Assembly (NCBI GenBank): GCA_900544715.1 | Contig: UQWL01000023.1 | Span: forward strand, 1-35,318 | DNA: 35,318 nucleotides | DNA from: an uncultured Oscillospiraceae bacterium | GTDB taxonomy: Bacteria > Bacillota > Clostridia > Oscillospirales > Acutalibacteraceae | Direction of reading: 5' to 3' | Shown here: positions 23,291 to 34,386 of the stretch, one piece after another | Layout: each line of letters opens with the position of its first letter | Position numbering within the stretch: the first letter of the stretch is position 1 | Position numbers and translations under genes: made by a program | The notes under the pieces: model-generated | Told to the model about the DNA's origin: nothing | Seen by the model: the letters and a program-made list of their open reading frames with translations, nothing else | Database searches by the model: none

Positions 23291-24772
23291 ATTGCTATTT
23301 TTTCATCCTTAACAATAGTGCTTGTTCCGATTGCTGCTGACACAGGAAGCAATACTGCCAATTTAACCAGTTTTCTCGGCTCGCCTTTTTTCTCTCGCAC
23401 ATCATTCATTTCTTTAATAACATCCGACAGAAAATGGATAAATACGAAACCTTTTGTAGGGTCTTCTTTTCCATCTTTTGCTTTACCCCAAGTGGATTTG
23501 TATGCTTCTGGAATACCAATCGGTTTAGCATTATAAGGTAGATTCATCAAAATTATATCCGGATTTGCCTCTTTGACAAAAGATTTGCAATTAAAGCAAC
23601 TCTCAAACTTAATGTTGCTATTTCCATCTCCGTGGATAAGCATATTTGTAGTGGACAGGCCATAGGCTTTTTCTTCGTTTTCGATGCCGTAGATATGTTT
23701 CTGCTTGACAATTGCCATCAATTTTTTAGCTTCCTCTTCAGTCTTTCCTCGACGGCAATCAGCCAGTTCCTTTACCATTGCTTGGACCAAAAAGGAGCCA
23801 CTGCCACAAGTTGCATCCAAAACGACTTTGCTTCTGTCAACTTCAGTTAAACGACACATAAACTCTCTAATGTGGTCAGGGGTAAATGCTTGGTTCTTAT
23901 CTGCTTTTCCGGTGTACTTATTAAAAGCAATAAAGAACAAGTTTAGAATATCTTGTCCCTCCGAACTATCAGCATCAATATACTTGTATATATCTATGAT
24001 GATGGTTCCTAAGATTTTAACCCAATGATCCAAAGTGAGTTTTTTCACCTTTTGGTCATTTAGGACATTTCTTTGGAGTAGTTCAATTTTCTTTGACTTG
24101 TTATCCGAACCATCTAACAAATCATCTAATGTGCTTTTGATTGCGGCTCGAATTGTATCAGCAGACATCATTTTCCAAGTGTTTTTCAATGTTGTTAACA
24201 GAGAATCATCTATACTTGTTGCGCCTGATTTCTTAATAATATCTTTGATGTACAAAAGAGTCGTTCCGACAAATTGGCTCCGCAGATCTTCCTTTATATC
24301 CATCTTGTGCAAGAGTTCATTCAGGTCATATGTATTTTTTAATACTTTCTCTCTATCATTAGATTTATTTACGAAAAACAATTTTTCATAATGTTCTATT
24401 GTATCAAGGACTTTTTCGTCATTCAAAATGCTTTCATCGCTAACGGCTGACTTCCAAATCTTTATCTTGTCATTTTTCGTATTCGCAAGAATACAGATAA
24501 TGTTCTTGTTCAGGTGTAAAGCCATTTCCTCGCCAAGATATTCAGCAAGTTGCGCTTCATCCGCTTTCTTGAAAGACTGTTTGGTTTCAACCAAAATCAC
24601 CAAATCACCCTTTTCAAACCGAATATCAAGTTTGAAATGGGAAACCCCATGTCCGACAGCTTTCTCAAGAGCTGCCCGAGTTCCGGCCTCTTGTATGTAG
24701 CTATATTCTCCACCCTCTATATGTAGTCAGATAATCTTTGCCGATTCTATCTATCATATCGTGACGAGTCAT
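23291..24772 (-). pseudogene. Nuclease-methylase restriction protein (Type I/IIG-like), frameshifted and truncated
   Basis: The original start is the ATG at 24772 behind AAAGGA, reading MTRHDMIDRIGKDYLTTY. A frameshift near 24715 precedes GGEYSYIQEAGTRAALEKAV, and the frame then continues through a PD-(D/E)XK-like site (KLDIRF, then LVETKQ) of HsdR-N type. A helical region and an adenine methylase domain follow, with LDATCGSGSF (motif I) and NLPYN in place of NPPY (motif IV). After IVKDEKIAMLES, near 23290, the sequence no longer resembles a methylase; the frame runs on to 23074 with unrelated content. No specificity subunit is present. Restriction activity is very unlikely. Confidence 0.8.
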
Positions 24773-24813
24773 TTTAATTTTCCTTTCTTATTTGCAATAT
24801 CTCGCATTATAAG

Positions 24814-25716
24814 TTATTTGCGTTCCCATTTTCCAGCGGAAACAGACCAATGCTCAGTAAATCCAGTACCTTTTACCGCTGCCGTAAAAGGCTTGGTAAG
24901 GAAATCTTTTATCGTCCGCAGGACGGTGCTGTAATCATCGGTCTTTGTATCAATCTTACGGCAGAAGGCTTTCCATTTCTTCTGCATCGCCTCGTCGTCA
25001 TCAAATGCCATAACCTGCTCAAACTGTTCTACAGTAAAGGCGTGGCTGCGGTTCTCGAAGGTCTTTTTTAGCGCTTCCGTCAGCGTAGCGCCGTCAAAGT
25101 CGAACTTGTTTGCAAGGTAATAGATGTCGTAATAATCCTTCATCCGGCTGGAGAACTCCATAAGGGAGAGGATGGCATCAATCTTTTCGGCAATGGTGGT
25201 TTCAAGAGAGTATGTATTCACCATAGGAGCCACAAAATCATCAAGTTGGGTCGGGATTCTGCGTTTTTCCTGTTTCGGCACGATGACATCACCCACGCCG
25301 AAGTCAATGCTGAACGGTGTTTTTGTGTTCTTGATTCGTGCCACAAGGGAAGCACCGATACCGGCATATTTCTTCGCAGCTACGATGGGGGCAATATCCT
25401 TGATTTCGAAGGTGACAAAATCATTGCCGGTAGGTGTTGAAATGATTTCTTCCAGTACCGGTTTCAACTGTTCGGGAGTATTGGGTACTCTCCGAAGAAG
25501 GAAGTCCATGTCCACCGTGACACGGCTGTCAAAGTCGGTAACAGAATAAATGAACAGACCGCCTTTCAGCACAAGGTTTTCCGCATACTTGGATTTTTCC
25601 AAACGGCGCAGAAATTCTTCCTGGCAGAAGAGCTGCAGGCAAAGTTGATAGCTTCTGCCTCTTTCTTTTGCTTTGTTTTTCAGTCTTGCAAGTACGGATG
25701 TAGCAATATCAGCCAT
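24814..25716 (-). CDS. AbiEii-type nucleotidyltransferase toxin
   Basis: A 300-residue toxin of a type IV toxin-antitoxin (abortive infection) system. VLKGGLFIY and TVDMDFLLR are the nucleotide-binding and metal-binding motifs of the AbiEii/MenT nucleotidyltransferases, and FSIDFGVGDVI and ETTIAEKIDAIL are the later family blocks. Such enzymes add nucleotides to tRNA ends or other targets and stop growth during phage attack. Its ATG overlaps the end of the antitoxin gene by eight bases, so translation is coupled. It looks intact, unlike its neighbours. Confidence 0.9.
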   Translation of the reverse strand: MADIATSVLARLKNKAKERGRSYQLCLQLFCQEEFLRRLEKSKYAENLVLKGGLFIYSVTDFDSRVTVDMDFLLRRVPNTPEQLKPVLEEIISTPTGNDFVTFEIKDIAPIVAAKKYAGIGASLVARIKNTKTPFSIDFGVGDVIVPKQEKRRIPTQLDDFVAPMVNTYSLETTIAEKIDAILSLMEFSSRMKDYYDIYYLANKFDFDGATLTEALKKTFENRSHAFTVEQFEQVMAFDDDEAMQKKWKAFCRKIDTKTDDYSTVLRTIKDFLTKPFTAAVKGTGFTEHWSVSAGKWERK

Positions 25717-26326
25717 TGAGCAGCACCTCCATTACATTCATCAGTTTTGTGTAAACGCCCATTTCTTTTGCATATTTTGAAAGATTAGCGAGATTCTTTT
25801 TCGGATCTGCTACATAGGCATTGATAGCCTTGTTGAATATCTCGTTGTCAAGCTTTGTGCGATATTTGAAGCAATCACAGATTGTGCGCTCACGGTCATA
25901 GACGGGGAGTGTGATGCCATTAAAATTACCCGAAGTCACACCGCAGCAATGAAATTCGTTTTGGACATAATATGCTTTCACCGGAACTTCCTGCATCGCT
26001 TTAATGGTTCGTGAAAAAGAGCGTGGAATAGCAACTGTCCATTCACGGGGAGCGAAGTCGCTGTACCCATAATAGAACAGAGCAGACTCTACACAAACAA
26101 TTCCCTGCGGCAGCAGCTTGGAGAGCAGATATTCTTCTTTCGGTTCTTCCCCGTTGGATAGTCTATAAAATCCGTTGCGGATGCGTTCTATATATCCTTG
26201 ATTGCAAAGCGATATAACATCATAGTTTTTTAGGCCGGCGGCAACAAAGTCTGCCGTCTTTGCAATTTCTCCGACTTTATTGAAAACATCTTTTGCAATT
26301 TCTTGTTTTCTCAAGAATATCACCAA
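25709..26326 (-). CDS. AbiEi-type antitoxin, winged-helix regulator
   Basis: A 205-residue protein with an N-terminal winged helix (around residues 10-60, with TADFVAAGL and IERIRNGFYRL) and a C-terminal AbiEi domain (QGIVCVESALFYYGYSD, TLPVYDRERTICDCFKYR). It neutralises the toxin and represses the operon. The longest frame opens with TTG 26326; TTG at 26314 behind GGTGAT is an alternative. It overlaps the toxin gene by eight bases. Confidence 0.88.
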   Translation of the reverse strand: MVIFLRKQEIAKDVFNKVGEIAKTADFVAAGLKNYDVISLCNQGYIERIRNGFYRLSNGEEPKEEYLLSKLLPQGIVCVESALFYYGYSDFAPREWTVAIPRSFSRTIKAMQEVPVKAYYVQNEFHCCGVTSGNFNGITLPVYDRERTICDCFKYRTKLDNEIFNKAINAYVADPKKNLANLSKYAKEMGVYTKLMNVMEVLLNG

Positions 26327-26362
26327 CTTTCAGCACGCAGTTTTTCAATTTTGTATGTTCAT

Positions 26363-26391
26363 ATTATAGCATATAAAAGCAAAAATTGCAA
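26363..26391 (-). promoter_or_regulatory. Promoter of the AbiE operon
   Basis: Minus strand TTGCAA (26386-26391), 17 bases, TATAAT (26363-26368), about 37 bases before the antitoxin start. Confidence 0.65.
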
Positions 26392-26560
26392 CTATTTTTA
26401 GCACGCTTTTCAACAAATATGCGTGTAAAAAGTTTGAAGACGAAAGATTACCTATATGGATATTAGATATACTCGCACAGGAGACCTTTTGGCGTTACTC
26501 GTTCTCGCAAGCATTTCGCCATAAGTTTCCTTGCGGTGAACTAATGTAAGTTTTTCCATG

Positions 26561-27204
26561 CTACCATAATAGCTTAGAACCCCACGGCAGCTCCAGCCAC
26601 ACATTATCCAGAGCCAACTTCTCCGTGAATTTCGCCCTGCTTTCTGACAAGTGAAAATGCTTCGCTGTTTCGTTCAGGGGATGTGCCATATCATCCTCAA
26701 AGCCGAAACGATACCAGAGGTAGGCTTTATCTCGCTCATCAATCCGTTGCAGAGCCGCATGGATTTCTTCGTGTGTTTCCAAATCTGCTCCGGTTTCTGC
26801 ACTCTGGAATCGGCTATAAACTCATGCCGTCCCTTGTTTTCGTCCTTAATCACTTCACCCAGACGGATGATGCTGTCCAGATTTTGGGCTTCAAAGGTCG
26901 GATTCTGCCTGCGGATATAGTCCAACATGGCGTTATGAACTGCCGGGGCTGCATAGGTCAGGAACTTGTTCCCAGAGTCGGGTTGGAATCTGTCAATACA
27001 GTCCAGAAGTCCCAGAGAGCCCTCCTGCACCAAATCGTCCAGCTCGATACCGAGGGCGTAGTTAAGTTCCTGCTGTGCGCTTCATATCTCGTATGCCGTC
27101 TTTCGGATGAACGGCAAATTGTTCCCTATGAGGGCGTTTTTCGCCCATTTGTCGCCGCCCTGCGCCGCAATACAGAGCTGCTCGTTATTTATCCTGTCCA
27201 TCAT
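26561..27204 (-). pseudogene. Element-borne sigma-70-type factor, two inactivating changes
   Basis: Three pieces form one sigma factor. The N-terminal 40 codons from ATG 27204 (NNEQLCIAAQGGDKWAKN) end at an in-frame TGA (27082-27084). The same frame continues with LNYALGIELDDLVQEGSLGLL, sigma region 2, up to VQKPEQ, where a one-base shift near 26785 moves into ETHEEIHAALQRIDERDKAY and a region-4-like helix-turn-helix to 26561. The TGA probably replaced a Trp codon. This type of sigma factor is typical of clostridial integrative elements and lies next to the XRE regulator, its usual neighbour. Confidence 0.8.
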
Positions 27205-27244
27205 CTTTCGGCAGCACCATTGTCTGCATCAGCCCCAGCAGAGC

Positions 27245-28006
27245 CTAGTTGTCCAGAGCTTCCTGATTGACTCCATCGACACCGAAAACACTGCCCGTGA
27301 TGGCATCAGCAACAGCTTCCGGCGTGATAGTCGGATTCTGCATATCCTGTCCCTTGGTCAGCTCGGTAAACATCTTCTCTGTGGCTTCTTTGCTGATTGC
27401 CTTGGCTGCGGCTAAATCACTGCCCGCTTCCTTTTTGATTTCCTTAACCACCGTCATAAAGGTGTTTTGGATAGTAATCTGGTCTGCCTGATAAGCAGGA
27501 ACTTTCAGGGCATTGGCGGTTCTGGCTGCCTGTACTGCTTCCGGGGTCTTGTTCTGCCCCAACAGCAGAGAGCCAACGGTGGCGAATAACTGGTTTTGTG
27601 CGGCATATCCTCCGGCAAGGGTATCATCCAGATACTGTGCAATCATATAAGTAAGCGTGGCAAAGCGGGGATTTTCCAGCAAGCGGTTGACAACATCGTT
27701 GTTGACCTTTCCGGTATAAAGGTTCTTGACAGCTTCTACGGACAAGCTCAGTTCTGAAATATCATAATTCTTTCTGTCCGGTATCACCGTAGTACCCAAT
27801 ATAAAGTCTGTGGAAACATTGAACACTCTGGCAATGCGGATGACGCTTTCCTCACTCAGTTTTTCAATCTTACCGCTGAGGAAGCGGTTGATTGTGCTTT
27901 CGCTCACACCAATCCGAAGTGCCAGCTCTCGCTGGGTCATCTTGCTGTTTTTCATAACATCAATGATTCTTCTTCGGACATCCGCAGGTAAATAAGTATC
28001 TGCCAT
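27245..28006 (-). CDS. XRE-family regulator of an integrative element
   Basis: A 253-residue protein with an N-terminal Cro/CI helix-turn-helix (about residues 10-65: MTQRELALRIGVSESTINRFLSG is the recognition region, given here only to locate it at residues 23-45). The C-terminal part is a long helical region of unknown role. Proteins of this type lie in the regulatory block of clostridial conjugative elements. Its ATG overlaps the stop of the upstream HTH gene by one base (TAATG). The frame is intact. Confidence 0.82.
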   Translation of the reverse strand: MADTYLPADVRRRIIDVMKNSKMTQRELALRIGVSESTINRFLSGKIEKLSEESVIRIARVFNVSTDFILGTTVIPDRKNYDISELSLSVEAVKNLYTGKVNNDVVNRLLENPRFATLTYMIAQYLDDTLAGGYAAQNQLFATVGSLLLGQNKTPEAVQAARTANALKVPAYQADQITIQNTFMTVVKEIKKEAGSDLAAAKAISKEATEKMFTELTKGQDMQNPTITPEAVADAITGSVFGVDGVNQEALDN

Positions 28007-28215
28007 TACGCTTCCTCCTCTCTGTCAGCTTTCTGTTTGATATATTTTCCGCTTTTAATGTGGGCATCTGTCGGTTTTTCAGCGTCCTCCGGGATAATCC
28101 AGCGGCTTCCTGCCCGTTGTGCGCCCGGTATGCGGTCATTGTTGCAGAGGATACCGACTCTCCGTGGAGAGATACCCCATTTCTCGGCAACTTCAAATGT
28201 AGACAGGTATTTCAT
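28006..28215 (-). CDS. Small helix-turn-helix protein (excisionase-like)
   Basis: A 69-residue protein, MKYLSTFEVAEKWGIS at the start, with RRVGILCNNDRIPGAQRAGSRW and IIPEDAEKP typical of MerR-like HTH_17 DNA-binding proteins of integrative elements. The ATG at 28215 is chosen because GGAGGATA is directly upstream; an earlier ATG eight codons before lacks this. It overlaps the XRE gene by one base. Confidence 0.82.
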   Translation of the reverse strand: MKYLSTFEVAEKWGISPRRVGILCNNDRIPGAQRAGSRWIIPEDAEKPTDAHIKSGKYIKQKADREEEA

Positions 28216-28296
28216 TCTGTATCCTCCCTCCTGCTTCATAGTAACTTAAATTATATTCTATTTACGGAACAATATCGACCAACATTGTGTGAACAC

Positions 28297-28351
28297 TGCC
28301 GTTTCGGAACTTGCATTTCTGCAAGTTTTCGGGGCGGCATTTTTCTTTTTT
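28297..28351 (+). terminator. Plus-strand terminator
   Basis: TGCCG (28297-28301) with CGGCA (28335-28339) encloses AACTTGC-GCAAGTT; TTTTTCTTTTTT follows. The gene it served on the plus strand is gone, another sign of local deletion. Confidence 0.6.
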
Positions 28352-28443
28352 GCGGAAGTGCCTGATTTTTCAGTCGAAAGCGCTTTTCTGCGTATATTCA
28401 GGCAGATGAAAAAATCATCGAGAAAAATCAAGGAGGTTACGCA

Positions 28444-28860
28444 ATGAACATTTTTGAAACTGTCAGGGCGGCGGTCACAGTCAGATAAGCCGTCGAGAAC
28501 TATGGGCTAAAAATCAACCGTTCCGAGATGGTTTGCTGTCCGTTCCACGATGACAGACACCCAAGCATGAAGCTGAATGAGGATTACTTCTATTGCTTCG
28601 GCTGCGGGGCAACCGGGGATGTGGTGGATTTTACGGCAAGGCTGCTCGACCTGTCCGCCTATGAAGCAGCGCAGAGACTGGCTGCGGACTTTGGACTGGA
28701 CACCAGCCGCCCGTCTGTGGTGGCAAAGATCAGAAAGCCCCGCCCCCGTGTGAGCCAGCTTCGGCAGGACGAGCTTCTGTGCATAAATGTACGATCCGGT
28801 TATCTGCATCTTCCGGAGGACTGGAAAGACCGATACGCTCCCCAAATGCCGGAGGGCGAG
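28444..28860 (+). pseudogene. CHC2 zinc-finger (primase-type) protein, nonsense codon and 3' truncation
   Basis: AAGGAGG precedes ATG 28444. MNIFETVRAAVTVR is followed by TAA at 28486-28488, then the frame resumes with AVENYGLKINRSEMVCCPFHDD and YFYCFGCGATGDVVDFTARL. This is the CHC2 zinc ribbon (Cys, His, Cys, Cys ligands) found in DnaG-like primases and in a small protein of clostridial integrative elements. The family-specific stretch ends around PEDWKDRYAPQMPE, where the frame passes directly into recombinase sequence. A shorter product could start at the ATG at 28528, but it would lack the N-terminal helix. Confidence 0.82.
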
Positions 28861-29143
28861 TTGGAGGAAACCAAGAGCCAGCTTGAAATCAGCATTTTGC
28901 AGGAGGAAATGCACAAGCGCATGCCTACAAGAGAGCAGATTGCTTTCTTCATTTACCGTTTCCGAAAATTTGATGTGACAAAGCGAGAACAGCGGCAAAG
29001 ACTGATTGACAGCTTCGTTCGTTAATGAGGTGTATCTTTATGAGGACAAGATAATCCTTACTTTCAACTATAAGGACGGTTCCAAGGCTATCACTCTGAC
29101 GGAGGTTGAGGGTTCGGATTTATCCGCTTTCGGTGCACCATAA
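28861..29143 (+). pseudogene. C-terminal remnant of a large serine recombinase
   Basis: From EETKSQLEISILQEEM through REQIAFFIYRFRKFDVTKRE and RQRLIDSFV the frame is the C-terminal region of a large serine recombinase (DUF4368-type). A four-base duplication (CGTTCGTT before 29023) puts it out of frame; the rest, NEVYLYEDKIILTFNYKDG to SDLSAFGAP, continues in the next frame to a TAA at 29141. The catalytic N-terminus is absent. Confidence 0.82.
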
Positions 29144-29147
29144 CGAG

Positions 29148-29190
29148 TGTTCTGATAACATTTGAAAAACGATCAGAACAATTATTTTTT
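29148..29190 (+). terminator. Terminator after the recombinase remnant
   Basis: TGTTCTGAT (29148-29156) pairs with ATCAGAACA (29172-29180), followed by ATTATTTTTT. It probably marks the old right end of the element's genes. Confidence 0.75.
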
Positions 29191-29271
29191 ACCCTGGCCT
29201 TCCGGAATCAGCCTTCCCTGTCTTTTGTGGAAAAGCGCAGCGAACAATTACCTCAACAAGTGAAGTCAAAG

Positions 29272-29300
29272 TTGACAAAACGGTCTTGCCACCATATAAT
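29272..29300 (+). promoter_or_regulatory. Consensus promoter of the riboswitch-ATPase unit
   Basis: TTGACA (29272-29277), exactly 17 bases, TATAAT (29295-29300): perfect boxes, so control must come from the leader. Confidence 0.85.
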
Positions 29301-29354
29301 GAAATACAATCTCTTTGCACTGCATGACATCCCTCACCGGATGCGCAATCAACA

Positions 29355-29460
29355 GTACAAACTGAGCAGGCGATTCCCATCAGCCGGATGGGAATGGGGC
29401 CGGGCCGCCCAAAGAGCGGCAGTGGATGAGCTTTTGCACATCTGCGGGACAGTAGTTGTT
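29355..29460 (+). ncRNA. NiCo (czcD-type) riboswitch aptamer
   Basis: The core ACTGAGCAGGC (29361-29371) is followed by a hairpin (ATTCCCAT with ATGGGAAT), GGCCGGGC, a second hairpin (GCCGC with GCGGC), and CACATCTGCGGGACAGT (29437-29453). This order of conserved blocks matches, from memory, the crystallised NiCo riboswitch. The family binds Ni(II) or Co(II), and Fe(II) has been reported as a ligand. The last block also forms the left arm of the terminator, so metal binding should favour readthrough. Confidence 0.85.
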
Positions 29461-29478
29461 CCGCAGGTGTGCTTTTTA
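29436..29478 (+). terminator. Riboswitch-controlled terminator
   Basis: GCACATCTGCGG (29436-29447) pairs with CCGCAGGTGTGC (29461-29472, one G:U) and TTTTTA follows. The left arm is part of the aptamer, giving mutually exclusive folds and an ON switch. Confidence 0.82.
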
Positions 29479-29560
29479 TATCTCGGGACAACTGGCTTTT
29501 GAAAATGGAGTGCCATAAGAGAAATCTTGTGCGCCGAAAGGCAAAACGGAGGATTCTTTT

Positions 29561-32095
<2,535 letters not shown>

Positions 32096-32229
32096 GCCAA
32101 AATCTGCTTTTGTCAGATGGATCGGCCCTCTTGGATAGCAGCATATAACGAAGACGTCTTTTCTGCAAATCCTGTGGATTCAAAAGAGCATCTCTTGAGA
32201 CATCGATATGAGTTTGGAAGGTGATAGCT

Positions 32230-32848
32230 ATGAAAATTGGCATTATGGAGAAAGCAATGTGGGCTTTGTTTAGACCTACATTTCTCTCTGATCGGAGTAG
32301 ATGATCCTGCTGCACTGATGAAAAAGGCTGAGAGGCAATATTACGAAATTCTCAAAGGAATACCGGAATACGGTCAAAATGACATCTTGTTAATTAATCT
32401 GGTTTCGGCAGCTATGTATGCTTCTGTTTATATGAGCCTTGAACAAAAACCGACGATTGATAAACTAGCGGACTACTATGAAAACGCAATGAATACCAAC
32501 ATGATAATGAAAATGTTCCTAAAATCAACAAACTATTATTCCAAAAGGTACCAGACATCATTGAAAAAAATGGCTGCCAAAAGTCAGCTTTCATCCAATC
32601 CTTATACATGGAGATTTAAAGTGCATGAAGGTCCTACAGTGGAAAGTTTCGATGCCATTTTTGATCAATGCGGTATTTGGCATATGATGAATCAGCTTGG
32701 GATTCCAGAAGCAACTCCTGCCTTATGCAGATATGATTATGGAATGGCAAAACTGACGAATACGGTTTTTACAAGGGAGCAGACACTTGCGAGCGGCGGT
32801 TCAGTATGTGATTGCCACTACCAGAAGAAAAATAAAATGCTAGTTTGA
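32230..32848 (+). pseudogene. L-2-amino-thiazoline-4-carboxylate hydrolase family protein, frameshifted
   Basis: The natural start is ATG 32230 behind GGAAGGTGATAG, reading MKIGIMEKAMWALFRPTFL. A frameshift near 32285-32292 leads into LIGVDDPAALMKKAERQYY and the rest of the protein to 32848, which ends with a Cys-containing block (GGSVCDCHY) typical of this family. The family is named for a hydrolase in bacterial cysteine synthesis, but most members are uncharacterised. The shift could be real or a sequence error; a shorter product from an ATG at 32237 would have a scrambled first part. Confidence 0.65.
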
Positions 32849-33124
32849 CAATTCTATGTTTCAAGATACACAAGCGGTTTGTCTGTAATGAATGACCGCT
32901 TTCAATGAATAGAGGCCACCTCATTTGAAGTATCCGAATTTTGCCGCATCACATTCATGAGGGGTAAAATTAGCTCTTATCTCTTATAATACAATGTTTT
33001 ACCGGATAACCGACTTTTTGTTTATTCAAAATTGGAAATAAAAAGATATGGATTTTTCAAAGAATCATCTCTTCCCTGTTTATTTTGATGATATGGTGAA
33101 ACACTGAGGGATGAGGTGAACATT
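32849..33124. other. Intergenic stretch
   Basis: Contains a hairpin AAGCGGT (32872-32878) with ACCGCTT (32895-32901) and a TATAAT-like box near 32985, but no good -35 to match. No gene seen. Confidence 0.4.
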
Positions 33125-33793
33125 ATGGAACCATTGAAAATCATATTGACATCCCTCTCATCTGCCGCTGTCCTGTTTATTCTGGCAAAGCTCATGGGAC
33201 ACAAGCAGATCGTCCAACTCGATCTGTTCGATTATATCACCGGGATCACCATCGGCTCCATTGCCGCAGAGTTTGCCACCGAGCTGGAAAATCCGATTCA
33301 GCCGCTCATTGCCATGATCGTGTACGGATTGATCGCCGTCTGCCTGAGTATCCTGACCAGCAAATTCCCCCGGATACGCAAATACATTAATGGTACGCCT
33401 ACCATCTTGATGAACGACGGGAAGCTCTACAGGAAAAATATGAAAAAAGCCAGATTGGATCTGAGCGAATTCCTGGTTCTGTGCCGCCAGTCCGGCTATT
33501 TCGATCTGAGCGCCATTCAGACGGCGATATTTGAGTACAATGGCCAGCTGACCATTCTTCCGACCAGCGGGCAACGGCCCGCCACACCGGATGATCTCAG
33601 CCTGACGCCGCCGCCCGCATGCATCTTTACTGAGGTGATTATGGACGGTAGAATAATGGGCGAAAACCTCCATCGAAAGGGGCTTAACGAGCAGTGGCTC
33701 CAGAAGCAGCTGGAGCTTCAGGGGTACCGTTCTGCGAAAGAGGTCTATCTGGGCCTGTGCGACCAGAATAACCAGCTCAGCCTGTATGTATAA
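33125..33793 (+). CDS. YetF-like (DUF421) membrane protein
   Basis: About 222 residues. Three hydrophobic segments lie in the first 85 residues, with KLMGHKQIVQLDLFDYITGITIG in the first and second, given only to locate them. A soluble DUF421 domain follows with NGTPTILMNDGKL, the YFDLSAIQTAIFEYNGQL block and a C-terminal mixed helix-strand region. The family sits in the membrane of Gram-positive bacteria with poorly known roles, often stress related. ATG 33125 is chosen over the GTG at 33116 because GAGGTG has correct spacing to it. It is followed by a terminator. Confidence 0.88.
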   Translation: MEPLKIILTSLSSAAVLFILAKLMGHKQIVQLDLFDYITGITIGSIAAEFATELENPIQPLIAMIVYGLIAVCLSILTSKFPRIRKYINGTPTILMNDGKLYRKNMKKARLDLSEFLVLCRQSGYFDLSAIQTAIFEYNGQLTILPTSGQRPATPDDLSLTPPPACIFTEVIMDGRIMGENLHRKGLNEQWLQKQLELQGYRSAKEVYLGLCDQNNQLSLYV

Positions 33794-33834
33794 CAAGGGG
33801 CTGCATCCACCCCAAAAGTGAATGAAACAGTAAT

Positions 33835-33867
33835 GGGCCGGCAGGGCGTCTCCTGCTGGCCCATTTT
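33835..33867 (+). terminator. Terminator after the yetF-like gene
   Basis: GGGCCGGCAGG (33835-33845) pairs with CCTGCTGGCCC (33852-33862), one mismatch, followed by ATTTTG. Confidence 0.7.
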
Positions 33868-33928
33868 GCTGCACCACTCCCCACAAGGCAGCAAATTCTG
33901 TTATGGAGAACCGAGAAAGGAGAATCAT

Positions 33929-34386
33929 ATGGAACATTTCTACAAACAGGCACAAACAGCACGAAACACGGCTCATGCAAACCAGACCGACCACGGCCCG
34001 AAGCCGTATGCCGTTAATATCGCACGGGGGCACAGCGGAATCAGAACTTCCGCACGGCTTTATGGACGGGATGCCATTTACAGATGACGTTGATGTGTAT
34101 CCCGGTTTGCGGTGAAATCGGTGTGGAGATACATCCGGACACCGATCAGTTCATACGAGTAGAGGCTGGGCAAGCCGTCGTCATGATGGGACCCTGCAAA
34201 GAGCGTATGGACACCCGCAAAAACCTCTGCCGCGAAGATGGAGTATTTGTGCCGGCAGGCACATGGCACAACATAGTGAACAGTGGAAATTGCCCGCTGA
34301 AGCTCTCCTCCATCTACGCTCCCCCTCATCATCCACGAGGAACCGTCCATCGCACAAAGGAAGACGCTGACACAGCTGGAGATTGA
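33929..34386 (+). pseudogene. Cupin-domain protein, frameshifted in a G run
   Basis: AAAGGAG precedes ATG 33929. The first 32 codons (MEHFYKQAQTARNTAHANQ) run to AVNIAR, then a run of five G (34026-34030) shifts the frame. Two bases fewer would join it to QNFRTALWTG and MTLMCIPVCGEIGVEIHPD, a single-cupin barrel with DQFIRVEAGQA, the FVPAGTWHNI metal-binding strand and a C-terminal HHPRGTVH. The family comprises small metal-binding cupins of unknown substrate. The long second part can start at ATG 34084, but without a ribosome site. A slippage-based or sequencing cause is possible. Confidence 0.75.

Noticed and set aside
27082..27084. TGA read as tryptophan (alternative genetic code)
   Set aside because: Several intact genes here end in TGA at the right place, and the sigma gene has a second defect, so simple mutation is enough.
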